NCBI GenBank assembly: GCA_026874595.1
Contig: CM049322.1
Location: 38,845,340 to 38,909,339, forward strand
Length of the DNA: 64,000 nucleotides
Source: Sipunculus nudus
Lineage: Eukaryota > Annelida > Sipuncula > Golfingiida > Sipunculidae
Reading direction: 5' to 3'
The notes below the pieces were generated by a model, which worked only from the letters and a program-made list of their open reading frames with translations, searched no databases and had not been told where the DNA came from. Positions 14,041 to 26,255 of the stretch are shown here, piece by piece. The number at the start of each line of letters is the position of its first letter. Position 1 is the first letter of the stretch. Position numbers and translations under genes: made by a program.

Positions 14041-14337
14041 AGGCAGTGCAACCGTATAGATAATAAACAATCACAAGACATAAATAGGTATAATAAATAG
14101 GTATAAAAACAATACCAAAATATACCATCTATATATTAAGGAGTAGAAGATCAGTGTCCTGAGGTCCTAGGGACGGGAAATATACCGCATTTTATTCCTG
14201 GGGCAACATTGAGACTTTTCGAGTAAAGAAATATCAGAAAAGTCAAATGTTACCTGATCAAAATGGTCATTTCAAATTGGGAAATCAATATACGAAAGGA
14301 TGTCTGTAAAATATCGTAAGTTACTATTTCAAATTAA

Positions 14338-14343
14338 TTTATT
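14338..14343 (-). terminator. Candidate polyadenylation signal AATAAA
   Basis: Plus-strand 'tttatt' gives AATAAA on the minus strand, about 125 nt downstream of the stop of the trypsin-like peptidase gene. Position and distance fit its 3' end; this is inference from sequence only. Confidence 0.45.
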
Positions 14344-14465
14344 ACGCAAATTTAGGTTGCTTTGCTCCAGTCTTGAGTTCAATTTGATTTCAAGTTGGTC
14401 CCAGTGGATGCAATTACTGCCAGCGTAACTGTAACACTGAAATAAAAGCGGTAGGAATAAAATTT

Positions 14466-16220
14466 TTACCCAACTGGCTGGCAGCTTGAAAAGTATTCGG
14501 CTATTGCTGGTATGTGAGAGAAATTCTCTTTCGCGTGAATCATTATAGGTTTAATGGTGGTCCCACACTGGAACTGATGCAGCCTTCCATTTTCACAGTT
14601 GTCCCAACTCCCGTTTTGATGGAGCGCTATGGCCTCACACTGCCTGTTAAATACAGGGGATCCACTGCTGCCTTCGTACATTTTGCAATAATAGTACAGT
14701 ACGTCATCCTGAAGTTGGCTATAGGAATTTAGTTCACAGTCTATGTTGAAGCCAGTATTATGGTCATCAGGAAATCCAATAATGTGAACTGCGTTCCCTA
14801 AATAAACTGGAGAATTCAATCGAATTTTAGGCAACGGGGCCTCTTTCGCGCCTGGTACTTCAACAAAGGCATAGTCATATTCCTTACTATGGGCGAGGAC
14901 ATGAGGTATTTTGAACACCATGGTTGGCAGGTGATCGCCAAGGAAGAATTTCGCCTCTGCTGACAGTGTAACAATCCCAGTCGATGGCCGAAACTGTCTT
15001 TCGAATGACCCTTCCATGACATGGTGACAGGTTAAAACTAGATTGTTGCCAATATAAAATCCTGTTTCGCTTCCAGTTTGGGTCTTGATGGAGCATATTC
15101 CTGTGGAAATAGTTTTCATCCGATCATCGACATCTTCTCTTGTGCAAACAATACCTGAAATGGGAATTGGAAAGATCTACAAGGCAACAAATGATGAACT
15201 TTAGTAGATTAAACAAAATGTTCTCTCTAAATTTTCTAATTTACTTCCAAAAGTATTAGCAAACATTTACTTAATATTTAACCCATATGTAGGGGCGTCA
15301 ATACAGGGGGGATGGGGGTTTATATCCCTCACTTTTCAGCAAAGGGGAGGGGGTCAATGTGATCACCATTACCCCCACCCCCACCCCTGATATTCAGAAA
15401 ATAATATTTATATATTGGAAGTGATATAGTTTGTTTATTAGAACAATAGACTTTGGTTTTATTTCCGAGTTTACTTTGAAATATTACATATTTAAACCTG
15501 GTTTAGAAGTAACATATACTGGAAACATAAACTTTATTTTTAAACCTCATACTTAATAGTAATATATTCGAAATGTGCCCATATGCACACTATTCGGAGA
15601 ATATGAAAAGCCATAGCTGGTCATATAAGATTCTTGGCTACGGCTGAACATTACATTATACATAACGGAAAGATAATAAAAAAAAGACGTTAACCATGCT
15701 ATATTTCAAGCATAATTATTACATAATAAATGATCAATGCCATATTTCATTTGAATCTGTACCCAAGTAGGTTATTGCTCTCTATGTCACCATTGATTCT
15801 TTTCCTTAATGTGGTTAAAAAGTTATATACATGTATTGACCCTTAAGAAACCGTGCATATGCAACTGAAATGACATTCACTTCATCAATGATTTCGAAAT
15901 TTAGAAAAAAAATCTTATATTTTCATTTAAGTACCTGAAGCAGGATGATGGATATCTCTGCTTGCATTGCAAAAACAATGGACAATGAACTTGTTTCGAA
16001 AATGATGCAAGCCTGAAATGAGTAAAAATATTCCTGAAGAGAGTCATGAAAATCTAGTAGGAAAATAGGTATATTCACACCGAAATAGATCTTGGTTATT
16101 AAATTTATATTGCTTTTGTGATTAAACAATACTACTGGATTAAATAACACTATATTAACAAAATAAACAAGATATACTGTTGATTGTATTCTAGATTATT
16201 GTTTTTCGAAGATAGGAAAA

Positions 16221-16269
<49 letters not shown>

Positions 16270-16351
16270 AAGAGAGAGAGAGATCATTAGATTTACCCCC
16301 AGTTCTCAGAAGATCGACTATTGGCTGTCGGTTGTAATAAAGCTCAGCCAT
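14466..16351 (-). CDS. Trypsin-like serine peptidase, FAM111-like, two exons
   Basis: Predicted 247-residue serine endopeptidase of the chymotrypsin-fold (PA) clan. Exon 2 (14466-15154) follows a pyrimidine-rich acceptor ending TTTCAG. Exon 1 (16297-16351) starts at an ATG in good context (ACAAAATGG), has an in-frame TAA 27 nt upstream, and ends at donor GTAAAT. Exon 1 leaves one base and exon 2 opens with two, so the junction gives Gly19 and frame is kept. Triad candidates: His63 in LTCHHV, Asp112 in EYDYAFVEV and Ser182 in GSSGSPVF, all present. The TC-x-HV and GSSGSPVF context resembles vertebrate FAM111 peptidases, but the protein is little more than the catalytic domain; FAM111 proteins carry long N-terminal regions. 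No signal peptide or membrane segment is seen, so it is probably intracellular. A distinct invertebrate trypsin-like peptidase family is the alternative. Confidence 0.82.
15155..16296 (-). other. Intron of the trypsin-like peptidase gene
   Basis: Bounded by GTAAAT and TTTCAG on the minus strand, 1142 bp. It contains an (AT)n tract with a short (GA)n tail at about 16223-16283, close to the donor. No further convincing exon is visible inside it. Confidence 0.6.
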
Positions 16352-16993
16352 TTTGTCCCCAGTGGTCCACCAGAGTTAAACTCTGAATAAAATACGTCAC
16401 CGTGTTATTATTTTTGTATTATTAAAATATCTTGGATAAATGCGTATCGGGCAGAGGGAGTGAAGAGATATTAAAAATTCTGTTATAGACTTTAGCAGCT
16501 CTGTGTTGAGACTATATCTACTATCCTTGGACATTATTAAGAATATAAGTAAAAAATGCGTTCAACATTCTGGTTTTAGCTGTCTTGGTTCCGCTAAAAT
16601 CCCGTCTTAGTACTCTCCCACAGTCCTTCATGTCTTTAGAACCTTTCATCTAAAAGTAAAAATACACTTTATAGTATTTTTTCATTTACTTTTTCATTTA
16701 ACCTTTTAAAGGATAGGTCCTGTTGATGGCTCTGTGTTTTCATATATGATAAATACAACAAAACAATGACTTAATTATTTATATTGTTTAGTTATTATTT
16801 TACTATATTATATTTATGCTTAATATTTATCGAAAGTTAATCGAGGGTTTGATGGTTTATGGGGAATTTACCGTATTGCCAGTGAGGCCTTCACGGAGTT
16901 TTAACCGGAAACGTTCAGCTCTGGGCCAAACGACCTAACCATATTTCTACGTCGTACGAATACAACAGTTGTTATAATGAGCTTATATGTGAT

Positions 16994-18344
16994 TACCTTA
17001 TTTCCTTGATGAGACGCCCGGGCGTTATTTGCTTTGATCCGGCGTCTAAACAAGGCCGGCTTCTATTTAAGGCCGGCCTTTATTAAAAAGTACTTTATCA
17101 GGCTCGTCAGACAAAACTGAAAAAAAGAACACGTCGGAACAATTAACTCCCCGGTCACTACTTAAGGACACAATTGAAAACATCGCAGGTAAACAGATTT
17201 TGTTAACGAAAATTCCTTAGATGGCCCTTCTATTAACTCTGCACCACGTAAACTGGTAACTGGCAACTGATTCCATAGAAATGCGAGGGGTTGGTACTTA
17301 TAACAGCACAACGTAATTCATTGTCATGAAACTTTCCTTCCGTCATTTAACTGGTTCAGCTTGACACAGCGTATTCGAGCGTTTCCAACCTGGTATATAC
17401 GAACACGTATTAACTGTGCACCGCGTACAACTGACAATAATGGTTTCATCGAAATACGGGGGTTTGGTTCGTATAACAGCATTGCGTACTTCGTTTTCAT
17501 GACACCTTCCTTCCGACTGTTAACTGAGTCAGATTGACGCTGCGTTTTCGAGCGTTTCCTGCCTGGTATATACTGAACACGGGGTGGCTCTTCCTGGTAT
17601 GTGACATTTACTGCCGAGAATTTCCAACTGAATGTATAGTTTTCGACAAGAGTAAATGCCATTTTTAACTTTTAAGATTATCTCAGAAGCGTGGTTTGTT
17701 TAATTGGGGACGCACTTAAAAGCGCTTCAAAAATGAAATCAATGAGCAACATTTGGCTTGACAGTAGCCACAAATTGTACCGCTTGACACCATCATTTGG
17801 TGTCTTCATGCTACCCAAGAAATATGTGCCCAACCGTAATTGAACAGTTCTGTTCAACCATCGGTGAGGTAGACTCTCCCGTTTCAACTTGTACCGCTTG
17901 TGATAAGCGGTACTACTTTTACCTAACTTGACAGCAATGATAATGTTAGCCTCTCGCTGCTGAGGTATTTGTATAGCGTTTATTAGGATCGGTGATCGGC
18001 TTAACCATAATGGACGAATCGGGAATATTTGGTGTCCCTTATGGAAACAGGCATGCACGTAAGAAAATAGAAAGATTTATAGAGGAATTCAACATATTAT
18101 CAACACAACCCGAAATTTATACAACAATATCCGGTCAATTAGACCGGTAAATGCACCAATTATATTGACGGGAAAAGACATCTGGCGGCAAATATGGCAA
18201 CCACTCTGACACCAGGCCTCTGAACAAGATCAGCGTCTATTTATTAAGGCCAGCGTTTATTTTTCTGGGACATTGTTTTATCCCGGCGACTGAATTAGGC
18301 AAGCGGCTATTTAAGGCCCGGCGTCAGATCAAGGAAATACGGTA
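16994..18344. mobile_element. DNA transposon remnant with TIRs beginning TACCGTATTTCCTTGAT
   Basis: The left end (taccttatttccttgat..gacgcccgggcgtta) is an imperfect inverted copy of the right end (taacgccgggc-like, ..atcaaggaaatacggta). Both subterminal regions also carry GGCCGGC or GGCCAGC patches and 'ctatttaaggcc' motifs. The element spans about 1.35 kb and appears to be flanked by, or ends in, TA. Two minus-strand frames lie inside, 17324-17662 (112 codons) and 17678-18058 (126 codons), separated by 15 bp. I cannot identify a transposase with certainty in either. A ~177 bp tandem duplication (copies from about 17231 and 17408) disrupts the first. The superfamily is therefore left open. 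Confidence 0.7.
17231..17582. repeat. Internal ~177 bp tandem duplication inside the transposon
   Basis: Copy 1 (from about 17231, 'ctattaactctgcaccacgt') and copy 2 (from about 17408, 'tattaactgtgcaccgcgta') align through 'gagcgtttcc..cctggtatata'. They differ at many positions, so the duplication is old. It lies in the TIR element's interior. Confidence 0.75.
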
Positions 18345-18392
18345 TATATTTCATACTTATCATGAATTATATTTACTTCATAGGATACATAC

Positions 18393-18450
18393 CGTTTGAT
18401 GCTGAAACCAAAGTTGTCCAGGAATAGCCATCTATGTACCTCCGACCATC
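18393..18450 (-). CDS. Possible 58 bp exon, product unknown
   Basis: Minus-strand segment between an acceptor-like CACGCAG and donor GTATGT. Two frames are open: one reads DGRRYIDGYSWTTLVSASN, the other WSEVHRWLFLDNFGFSIK. No family is recognised and no partner exon could be joined with confidence. It might be chance splice-like sequence just outside the transposon end. Confidence 0.2.
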
Positions 18451-18485
18451 CTGCGTGACCAAAGTCAAATAGAAATATCAGTAAT

Positions 18486-18716
18486 ATAAATTTATTAAAA
18501 TGTATTATTATATATGTTATTCATTCTTTTATCTAAACAAGAACTGATAACATTTAATGTAGCCTCTGAATGCCATTTTCCTGATGAATAACTCGATTAA
18601 ATAAATTTATTAAAATGTATTATTATATATGTTATTCATTCTTTTATCTAAACAAGAACTGATAACATTTAATGTAGCCTCTGAATGCCATTTTCCTGAT
18701 GAATAACTCGATTAAA
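18486..18716. repeat. Perfect 115 bp tandem duplication
   Basis: The segment beginning 'ataaatttattaaaatgtat' at 18486 is repeated exactly from 18601, with no mismatch I can see across 115 bp, through 'gaataactcgattaaat'. Identity in an AT-rich non-coding stretch indicates a very recent duplication, a polymorphic two-copy locus, or an assembly artefact. Confidence 0.92.
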
Positions 18717-18761
18717 TAATAATATATTGACAATATTAAACCCACAAGATTTTTAACAACA

Positions 18762-18961
18762 TTATGATTGACGAATATCAAGTTCATGGTAAACCACACG
18801 TATTATTTTAAACGGCAACCCCCATATGTTACAGAAAGGACGATTTAAAATTATCAGAACATTGATCAGACCTTCAACAACTCCCCCATACATTCGTTTG
18901 TAGCTAAATCCGTTATGTCGCTTGTAAGCAAATGTATGAATAAGGTAGTTGCCTTCATACT
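18762..18961 (-). CDS. Possible terminal exon, product unknown
   Basis: On the minus strand a strong acceptor (TTATGTTTTTCAG) is followed by two bases and 65 open codons to a TAA. The peptide starts YEGNYLIHTFAYKRHNGFSY and ends VVYHELDIRQS. I recognise no domain. A second frame (MKATTLFIHLLTSDITDLAT..) is also open for 31 codons, so even the frame is uncertain. The match between acceptor and open frame is the only support. It could belong to a gene whose upstream exons are not visible here. Confidence 0.3.
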
Positions 18962-19498
18962 CTGAAAAACATAACAATAACATGTAATACTCAATTGGTA
19001 ACACGGACAACATAGAAAGGGAATTGCTGCGTGTAATTGCTGCTTTAATGTGTAAATCTGGGGGGAGGGGACGCCGATTTTGGTTACAGGCTATAACTCA
19101 AAGCTGACTTGGCGTTTATTATGCTGTCATCTACAGGGTTCTGGTTCTGATAAACCTATTCTAAATTATGACTTTCCTACTAACAGTAACTGAAACAATT
19201 CTTTTTTAACCAAACCTAACAAATGTGATTTACTGACTAAATATACATTTACTTTTGTGAAATACCGATTCTTCAGAAGTAATTTAAATTTTAATCGGAA
19301 CATTTGGGATGACTTTTTTTACATGACTCATCATGTGAACAAACAGGACATGGTGAACTGGAGAATGGGGAGACGGGACAGAAACTTGAACACAATATGA
19401 ACTGATTTGGGTGTTTTTAATAGTATTTAACACATTTTTAACAATTGTTTTTTGTTGTTTGAGGTAACCCTCATTTTTTTAAATTTAATACCATTCTG

Positions 19499-19793
19499 GT
19501 TTCGGACCCCGTGACAGTATCACACGCTTCCTCTCATTTATTTATTCTGCTATTAACCAGGCCCTTGACTACTGCACCTACGGGGCCTGGGTGTGTAATC
19601 GTCCCTACTGATGGGTCATAACACCGAGGAACCCCGATAGGCGTATTCGTTTGTGAGTGAAACAGCCGTTGGGCACGGCCTTCCCATAATGCCTGCAGAG
19701 CGCTCAATCTGGGTGAGGGCCTAACGGCTGAGATTCGAACTCAAGACCTCACGGTTTTGAGTCCTGTGCTCAACCCATCAGCCACAGAAGCCT
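19499..19793 (-). mobile_element. tRNA-derived SINE, copy 1
   Basis: Read on the minus strand, the head is tRNA-like with a box A-type segment (TGGCTGATGGG) and a box B (AGTTCGAATCTC) in about 60 nt. A ~230 bp body follows, ending near 'ggtttcggaccccgtgac' as read on the plus strand. It aligns along its length to 26747-27080 and more weakly to 57122-57360, including 'ggtcataacaccgaggaacc' and the 'gagattcgaactcaagacc' region. Three copies in one orientation define a family here. Confidence 0.78.
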
Positions 19794-20289
19794 GTATTTA
19801 ACACATTCTGGCGTACACATTAATATTAAATATACAGGATACAGTCTGTAATTCGAGGTCCATGCTCATAGAGCAATAAATGGAAAAAGACCTGTTTATC
19901 TAGACCTCTCATTTAATGGTGTCTCAGGATGAAAAAAAAAAAACAGGCGATCATACTGAACCTGTTACATTCACGCCATAGGTGAGAGCAAGACAACTTA
20001 CATATCTGAGCTTATATATTACAAATTAATACGAAAGGTGTGCCTTTTAAGTTTGCGTACAGTTGTGCAAAACATGGTGTCCACATTCAGAGCATGGGTT
20101 ACAATATATAATCCAATCTAAACCGTATGGTGTCCTTTAAATTTGAAAATTGCTTTAACAAATATAACAGATAGCAAACCATATTGCTTCAGGAATAATC
20201 TTAAGAAATCCTCATGGAAAGTTCAAAGGAATTTATCTCAGATCCCAAATGGCAATGAGGCGAAAACATTTATTGGAAAGCATGTTGCG

Positions 20290-21720
20290 CTAAACAGAGT
20301 AAACAGCATAAAATTGATACTTAATAGCGCTGAATGGTAGAAACAACATAAAATGGATACTAGGTAGCGCTAAATGGTGTAAGCAGGACAAAATTGACAC
20401 TAGCTAGCGCTAAAGGGTGCAACCAGCATAAAATGGATATTAGGTAGCGCTAAATGGTACAAACAGCATAAAATGGATACTAGGTAGCACTAAATGGTGC
20501 AAACAGCATAAAATGGATACTTGGTAGCGCTAACTGGTGTAAACAGCTTACAATGGATACTAGGTAGCGCTAAATGGTTTAAACAGCACAAATTGATAGT
20601 AGGTAGCGCTAAACGGTGCAAACGGCACAAAATGGATACTAGATAGCGCTAAATGGTGAAAACTGCATAACATGGGTATTAGGTAGTGCAAAATGATGTA
20701 AACAGCTTAAATGGATACTAGTTAGCGCTCAATGGTGTATACAGCATAAAATGGATACCAAGGAGCGCTTAATGTTGCAAACAGCATAACATGGATACTA
20801 AGTAGTGCTAAATGGTACATACAGCATAAAATGGATAATAGGTAGCGCGAAACGGTGGAAACAGCATAAAATGGATACCAAGCAGCGCTAAATGATGGAA
20901 ACAGCATAAAATGGATATTAGTTAGCGCTAAATGGTGTAATCATAACGTGGATAATAGGTAGCGCTAAATGGTGTAAACAGCATAAAATGGAAATTAGGA
21001 AGCGCTTATGGAGTAACAGCATAAAATTGATACTAGGTAGTGCTGAATGGTGGAAGCAGCATAAAATAGATACTAGGTAGCGCTAAATGGTGTAAACAGC
21101 ATAAAATGAAAATTAGGAAGCGCTTAATGGAGTAACAGCATGAAAATGGATACTAGGTAATGCTTAATGGTGTAAACAGCATAAAACAGACAATAGGTAG
21201 CGCTAAATGGTGCAAACAGTATAAATGGATACTAGTTAGCACTAAAAGGTGTAATCAGCATAAAATGGATACTAGGTAGCGCTAAATGGGGTAAACAGCA
21301 TAAAATTGATATTAGGTAGCGCTGAATTGTGCAATCAAGATAAATTGGATGCTAGGTAGCGCTTAATGCTGTAAACAGCATAAAATGTATGCTAGGTAAT
21401 GCTAATAGGTGTAGACAGCATACAATGGATACTATTCATGCAGTGCTGAATGGTGTAAACAGTATGTAATGAATTATAGGCAGCACTAACTGGTGCAAAC
21501 CACATAAAATGGATACTAGTTATAGCGCTAGATGGTGTAAACAGCATTAAATGGATAATAGGTATTGCTAAATGGTGCAATAAACATAAAATGGATACTA
21601 GGTAGCGTTAAATTGTGTAAACAGCATTAAAAGGATACTAGGTAGTGCTAAATGGTGTTAACAGCATAACATGGATATTAGGTAGTGCTAAATGATGTAA
21701 ACAGCATGCAATAGATACCA
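20290..21720 (+). repeat. ~40 bp minisatellite, about 35 units
   Basis: The repeat core is 'ggatactaggtagcgctaaa' followed by 'tggtgtaaacagcataaaat', about 40 bp, running from near 20290 to near 21720. Units vary by substitution and 1-3 nt indels (for example tagtgctaaatg, cagcactaac). AGCGCT palindromes recur every unit. Open frames on either strand in this stretch are repeat artefacts. Confidence 0.93.
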
Positions 21721-21724
21721 TCGG

Positions 21725-22980
21725 GCTCTTATGTCAATATTTTCAAATTTGAATTTGTGGTTTTCTTAGAAAAAATGTGGTTATGAGGCAAATTTAACGA
21801 GTGACATGGATTCATGTAAATCTAAAGCATCGAATACAATGATTTACTGAATTTATCCTGTCTGATAATGCTACTATAGACACTTTATCAAGTTTTAATC
21901 GAATATATGCAAATGCACACAATTCTTTACAAGGTGGTTAGAATCAGGATTCAGCATAAGTTACACTCACAGGATAGTGCGAATGTGAGTCTCTAGAAAT
22001 AACCCGATCGGTTAATATTCACAAATGAGAAAGCCTGTTCAAAATCAAGTTAAACGAAACAAAGAATACGCACATTATTCTAACAAACTTTACCGAATTG
22101 CCTAATTTCTCTGTACTAAGATATGAACTGCTTTCTAATATATACTGCTAGTTATTTTAGTTTTAGCTGGAGATTAGTTGAGGATGCTAGAATACTATAG
22201 TAAAACTTAGAGTGATCTTAAACCAAAATTTAAAAATAGATACTCCTGTAAAGGTGTTATTCCATTGAAGAATGTTTGGGACCACATAAATTGACAAGGG
22301 CGTTCATTGGCCGCATCAAATTACTGCATGTCTGCCCTACCCTTATATATATATACAGTCGAACCTCTATAATGTCGGCACCCTTGGGACTGGGCCAAAC
22401 TGTCCACTTGACAAAGGTGCCCACTATATGGAGGTAATAGCTGCGACATTCTTTGCTGCCACCTATACATTGAAATATTACTATAGTTGCTCCAGTTTTA
22501 AGAGTACTTCATTAATTAACTTGATGCATATAAATTCGTCCTGTTTTTAAACATTAAGGTTAATAAGTAACAATTTATAACTATTATAATTATATATATA
22601 TATATGTGTGTGTGTGTATGTCTATGGGTGTATATGTCTATGTGTGTATGTCTGTGTGTGTGTTACAACATATATCGATGAATATAATCTACAAGCATTG
22701 ATCTTGCTATTTAAATCTTTCTAGTATTTTGATAAGTCCCAAAGCATCCTTAGATATACCATTCTGTTCTACAAACTTTCTGTAAGACAAGCCACTCTCA
22801 GAATCTGTGAACAGGTACATCTTTGAAATTATATTTCAGTCTGGGGTTGACATTTTATAAGTCACAGTAACAGTGAATATGAAACAGAATGCATGCGAAT
22901 GACCAGTGTTTGGTGTTGATCATCAAGTGCAACTGCAAAGTAAACATTGATCTGAGACCGGGGAACCTTACCCTATTACC
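21725..22980. other. No gene seen; pogo-like TIR fragment near 22356
   Basis: AT-rich non-coding DNA. 'cagtcgaacctctataatg' at 22356, preceded by TA, resembles a pogo/Tigger terminal repeat. Only one end is apparent, and 'ccactatatggaggt' near 22421 may be its decayed partner. A (TA)n/(TG)n tract occupies about 22592-22660. Confidence 0.5.
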
Positions 22981-23443
22981 TTAACTCAGAGTACCAAGTA
23001 ATTGGGTGAATCAGCAGGGCTTCCACTCATGGTATTAACTATAGCAGTCATTTGCTTCATTTACATAAGAAAGTCTAGCGACTGTCAAATCAAGGTATGC
23101 CTATCAATCCAATATGAATGGCTACTGAGAGGTTCATTTACTGTTGGCTATAAACAGCACAGCCAGTCTGGGCTGGAGTCTGACCAGAGCATGTGCAGGC
23201 ACATTAAAGTAGTCTAATTAGTATGCATGTGTCCCATGCCTAGCCTTGAATCAAGGAGGCTATTATTATGATTATGCAATAAGAAAGTTATACACCTCTG
23301 ACCTTTGTTCATCTGCTTGATCAATATCATTAATAGTTGAAATATAAATATTTAATAATTAGTGGTTATTCTGAATACTAATAATTAAACATTAACAATA
23401 AATTAAGCTCCTAAAGTTTAAATAAGAGGACACTTCCAACTGG

Positions 23444-23445
<2 letters not shown>

Positions 23446-23509
<64 letters not shown>
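23446..23509. repeat. (AT)n microsatellite, ~64 bp
   Basis: Uninterrupted TA dinucleotide repeat. Hydrophobic YI-repeat frames read through it are artefacts. Nothing gene-like is visible in 22983-24500. Confidence 0.95.
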
Positions 23510-23511
<2 letters not shown>

Positions 23512-24518
23512 CAGTGTAGTCCGTTATTCCAGTTGACCCGCAAATGTGACTGCACAATATTGGCATTAACTTCCTCGCCAAACCGGTGTATATTCCAACC
23601 ACGCTCCGTTACACACTCACTTATACACATGACATTACATAAATATTCAATTGAATCGGTCCAACATTATTGCGTTAATACAATAATGTAGTATGTAGCA
23701 GTATGTGGTATGTAGGAGTTTACAACAATATAATCTTCTAGATGCTCTTTGCACAGGCATTGATAAGCATACATTAAAGAGGCTCCTCCAAATATCGCCG
23801 GGAACTTCCAAAGTGTGACCGTGTCTATCTAAAAAAAATGATGCTACTTACCCATATATGAATGTGGCAGACCTGTCCAACACACGTGTGATAGACATTT
23901 TATACGCGAGAATTAGCTCAATCATGACGTGTAGACTACTCGCATATTGACGTTAAACGTCTCGGTTACACGACCACATGTTTATATTGGACCAAAGGTG
24001 AAGCACTTGTGAATAGTTATCAGCTCACTCGGCTATAATAAACGAAATCAAGGGATTCTGTAGTGTTAAATCGATTTTACGGTTCGTCAAGCCTTTCTAT
24101 GTTTGGTTTTACTTAGTACACAAGTTACATGATAATCCTCCCAATCAGCAGTGCTTTTTTAACTTACACATATCTGTATTTTTATTATATATACATATAT
24201 ATGTAGGTGTGTATGCGTTTGCACATAATATGCACATAATAAACAAAATAAACAGGAGAATAACCACCCATGCTTTTATGATATATAATCTGATATCTGT
24301 ATTTTTATATAACCCAACGCAGAACCCTTCTCCATGCATAGCCTACTCTTTCATACCCAACGTTATCATGTACAATCAATTGAAACTTATTTATTACTTA
24401 CCTGCACTAAGATCACGAAAGTATAACAGGTGTTTACATACTACAATATAAATTGACCTTTCGACTATCCTTGAATGTGATTCAATAAAGATCTTGTGAT
24501 TAAACACTGTGTGACATA

Positions 24519-24690
24519 TGAAATTTTATAAAGAAATCCCCACGGAATTTCCAGAAAAAGCTGCGCGTGTCCGACACCAGACGGCGCTGTTTGAACGACA
24601 ATATAGTGAAAAGGGCGTGGCTCAGTGGCTAAGGCGTTGTACTAATCAGTCAAAGGTCTTTGGTTCGAACCCAGCCCTAATCGCAAATAA
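24519..24690 (+). mobile_element. tRNA-like SINE fragment
   Basis: 24603-24680 carries a box A (TGGCTCAGTGG) and box B (GGTTCGAACCC) at tRNA spacing, with GGGC at the 5' side matched by GCCC at the 3' side, but the acceptor and anticodon arms do not fold cleanly. It is read as a tRNA-derived element rather than a working tRNA. The 60 bp immediately before it (ccccacggaattt.. to ggcgctgt) recur at 26473-26540 without a tRNA-like head. Confidence 0.6.
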
Positions 24691-24921
24691 ATAAGAAAAA
24701 ATTGAAAAGCGCCATAATGTTTTTACGATAGTTGATGTCTGCTTGGTTATTTCTAGCTCCATGTTGATAAAACCTCAACTTCATTCTTACGATATGATTA
24801 CATTTCTCTATTTAATATACAGTATTTTTTTTATGTAAATTTAATGAGTTATGATTAATAATTTACGTATCAATCTGAGTTTGATTTTCTGAAATCTGAT
24901 TTTCATTAGGTCAAATGCATA

Positions 24922-24923
<2 letters not shown>

Positions 24924-24967
<44 letters not shown>
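24924..24967. repeat. (AT)n microsatellite
   Basis: TA dinucleotide run. The following 1 kb (24970-25960) is AT-rich and shows no gene. Confidence 0.93.
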
Positions 24968-24969
<2 letters not shown>

Positions 24970-26039
24970 TTATTCACAACAACACACAAAGTTACATTCC
25001 ATAGATAAATGTCATACTACCTTTCTCGTTGGACTACATAAACCATACGTCATTTATCTGTTAAACTTCCTAGATAGTAATTGGAAAATATGTTTCACAG
25101 CATAATTACATCGGAATAAATTAATTATAAAAGTGATATTTATTCTAGCATTTGTTGTTTTCCTCACTTTGTTAAAATGTCACCGTTTAACATAAATACG
25201 AGTGTTGTCTGAATATAATGAAAATATAAATACATTAAATAAATCAAAGATAGACACATTCAAATATTTACAAATATATTGATGTGATGAGTTAATCAGT
25301 TATTATACATATGTAATTCTCATTATACAGCTTGAACAAACATCATATTGTTAATCAATACAACATTTTACATTTCAGATTGGCAAGGAGATTCTTCAGG
25401 AGCTCCCTTAATGTCAAGTTACTAAGTCCAACGTTAATGATATGTGCTCTGTTAACCGAACAGCCGGATCTGCAAAGCAAGATCGCTATAGATCAGATCA
25501 CTTAGGCAGCTAAGCTAAACATTAATACTAAGTATACTGCTGTTTGCCCATATAAATATATCAGACCCCAATACGTGGATCTAGGCACTCAGGAAACGTC
25601 TGATAGATTACTTTATATTCGAGGCGAACCTCGAAAATGCTGTGTATATACAATGATTGTAAAACACTGTGTATAATGGACTTAACGTAAAACACGTGTG
25701 AATCATTATTAGCTCTTTAGGCTTTGGTCAAGCATGTTAGATGAAGAGTTTTCATCAACAATACGAAAAATTCACGCACACAAATACAACAGGCAATTGG
25801 AATACCAGTTGAAAATTAATCTCATTGGCAGTGAACCGAATAGTCTGTGTGTTCATGTTCCATTTGTGTATAAAATTAATTAGCTGATCTATTTTACAAA
25901 CATCTGTATAATATGTGCCGCACACACTATAAGGTCACAAGTTCTCCCTGTTGCATGTGTTAACATGTAGTGGGTAGTGCCCTGACGTCACTATTCTTAT
26001 ATCATAAAAAGTGTGTAAATACACAGAGGGGATGGAAAT

Positions 26040-26113
26040 CTATTGTAGCTCAGTGGTATAGAAGACGACCGGTAATCAGAAGGTTATGGGTTCGATTCCC
26101 ATCCGCAGTGAAC
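26040..26113 (+). mobile_element. tRNA-like sequence (SINE head or tRNA pseudogene)
   Basis: Box A (TAGCTCAGTGG) and box B (GGTTCGATTCC) are intact, and the T arm ATGGG..CCCAT pairs perfectly. The acceptor ends (tctattg / ccgcagt) pair at only four of seven positions and the anticodon stem is mismatched. Hence it is a tRNA pseudogene or the 5' part of a SINE, not a functional tRNA. Confidence 0.6.
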
Positions 26114-26182
26114 CTACCTTTCTGTGTTTTTATGTTTTATTTCTACATAATAGCATGGCCATTCGTACACAAACACATATAC

Positions 26183-26184
26183 TA

Positions 26185-26251
<67 letters not shown>
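26183..26251. repeat. Compound (AT)n(GA)n microsatellite
   Basis: A TA run to about 26216 passes directly into a GA run to about 26251. The same compound arrangement occurs at 55278-55358. Confidence 0.95.

Positions 26252-26255
<4 letters not shown>

Noticed and set aside
14514-15096. Other frames of 68-72 codons over the peptidase exon
   Set aside because: Shadows of the 14466-15154 exon; they lack the catalytic motifs.
16530-16652. Minus-strand frame starting MKGSKDMKDCGRVLRRDF upstream of the peptidase exon 1
   Set aside because: 43 codons after a weak acceptor, then stop; there is no donor, and peptidase exon 1 already has its own start with an upstream in-frame stop.
24603-24680. Functional tRNA gene
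   Set aside because: Boxes A and B are present but acceptor and anticodon stems do not pair properly; read as a SINE head. The same applies to 26040-26113 and 30425-30505.
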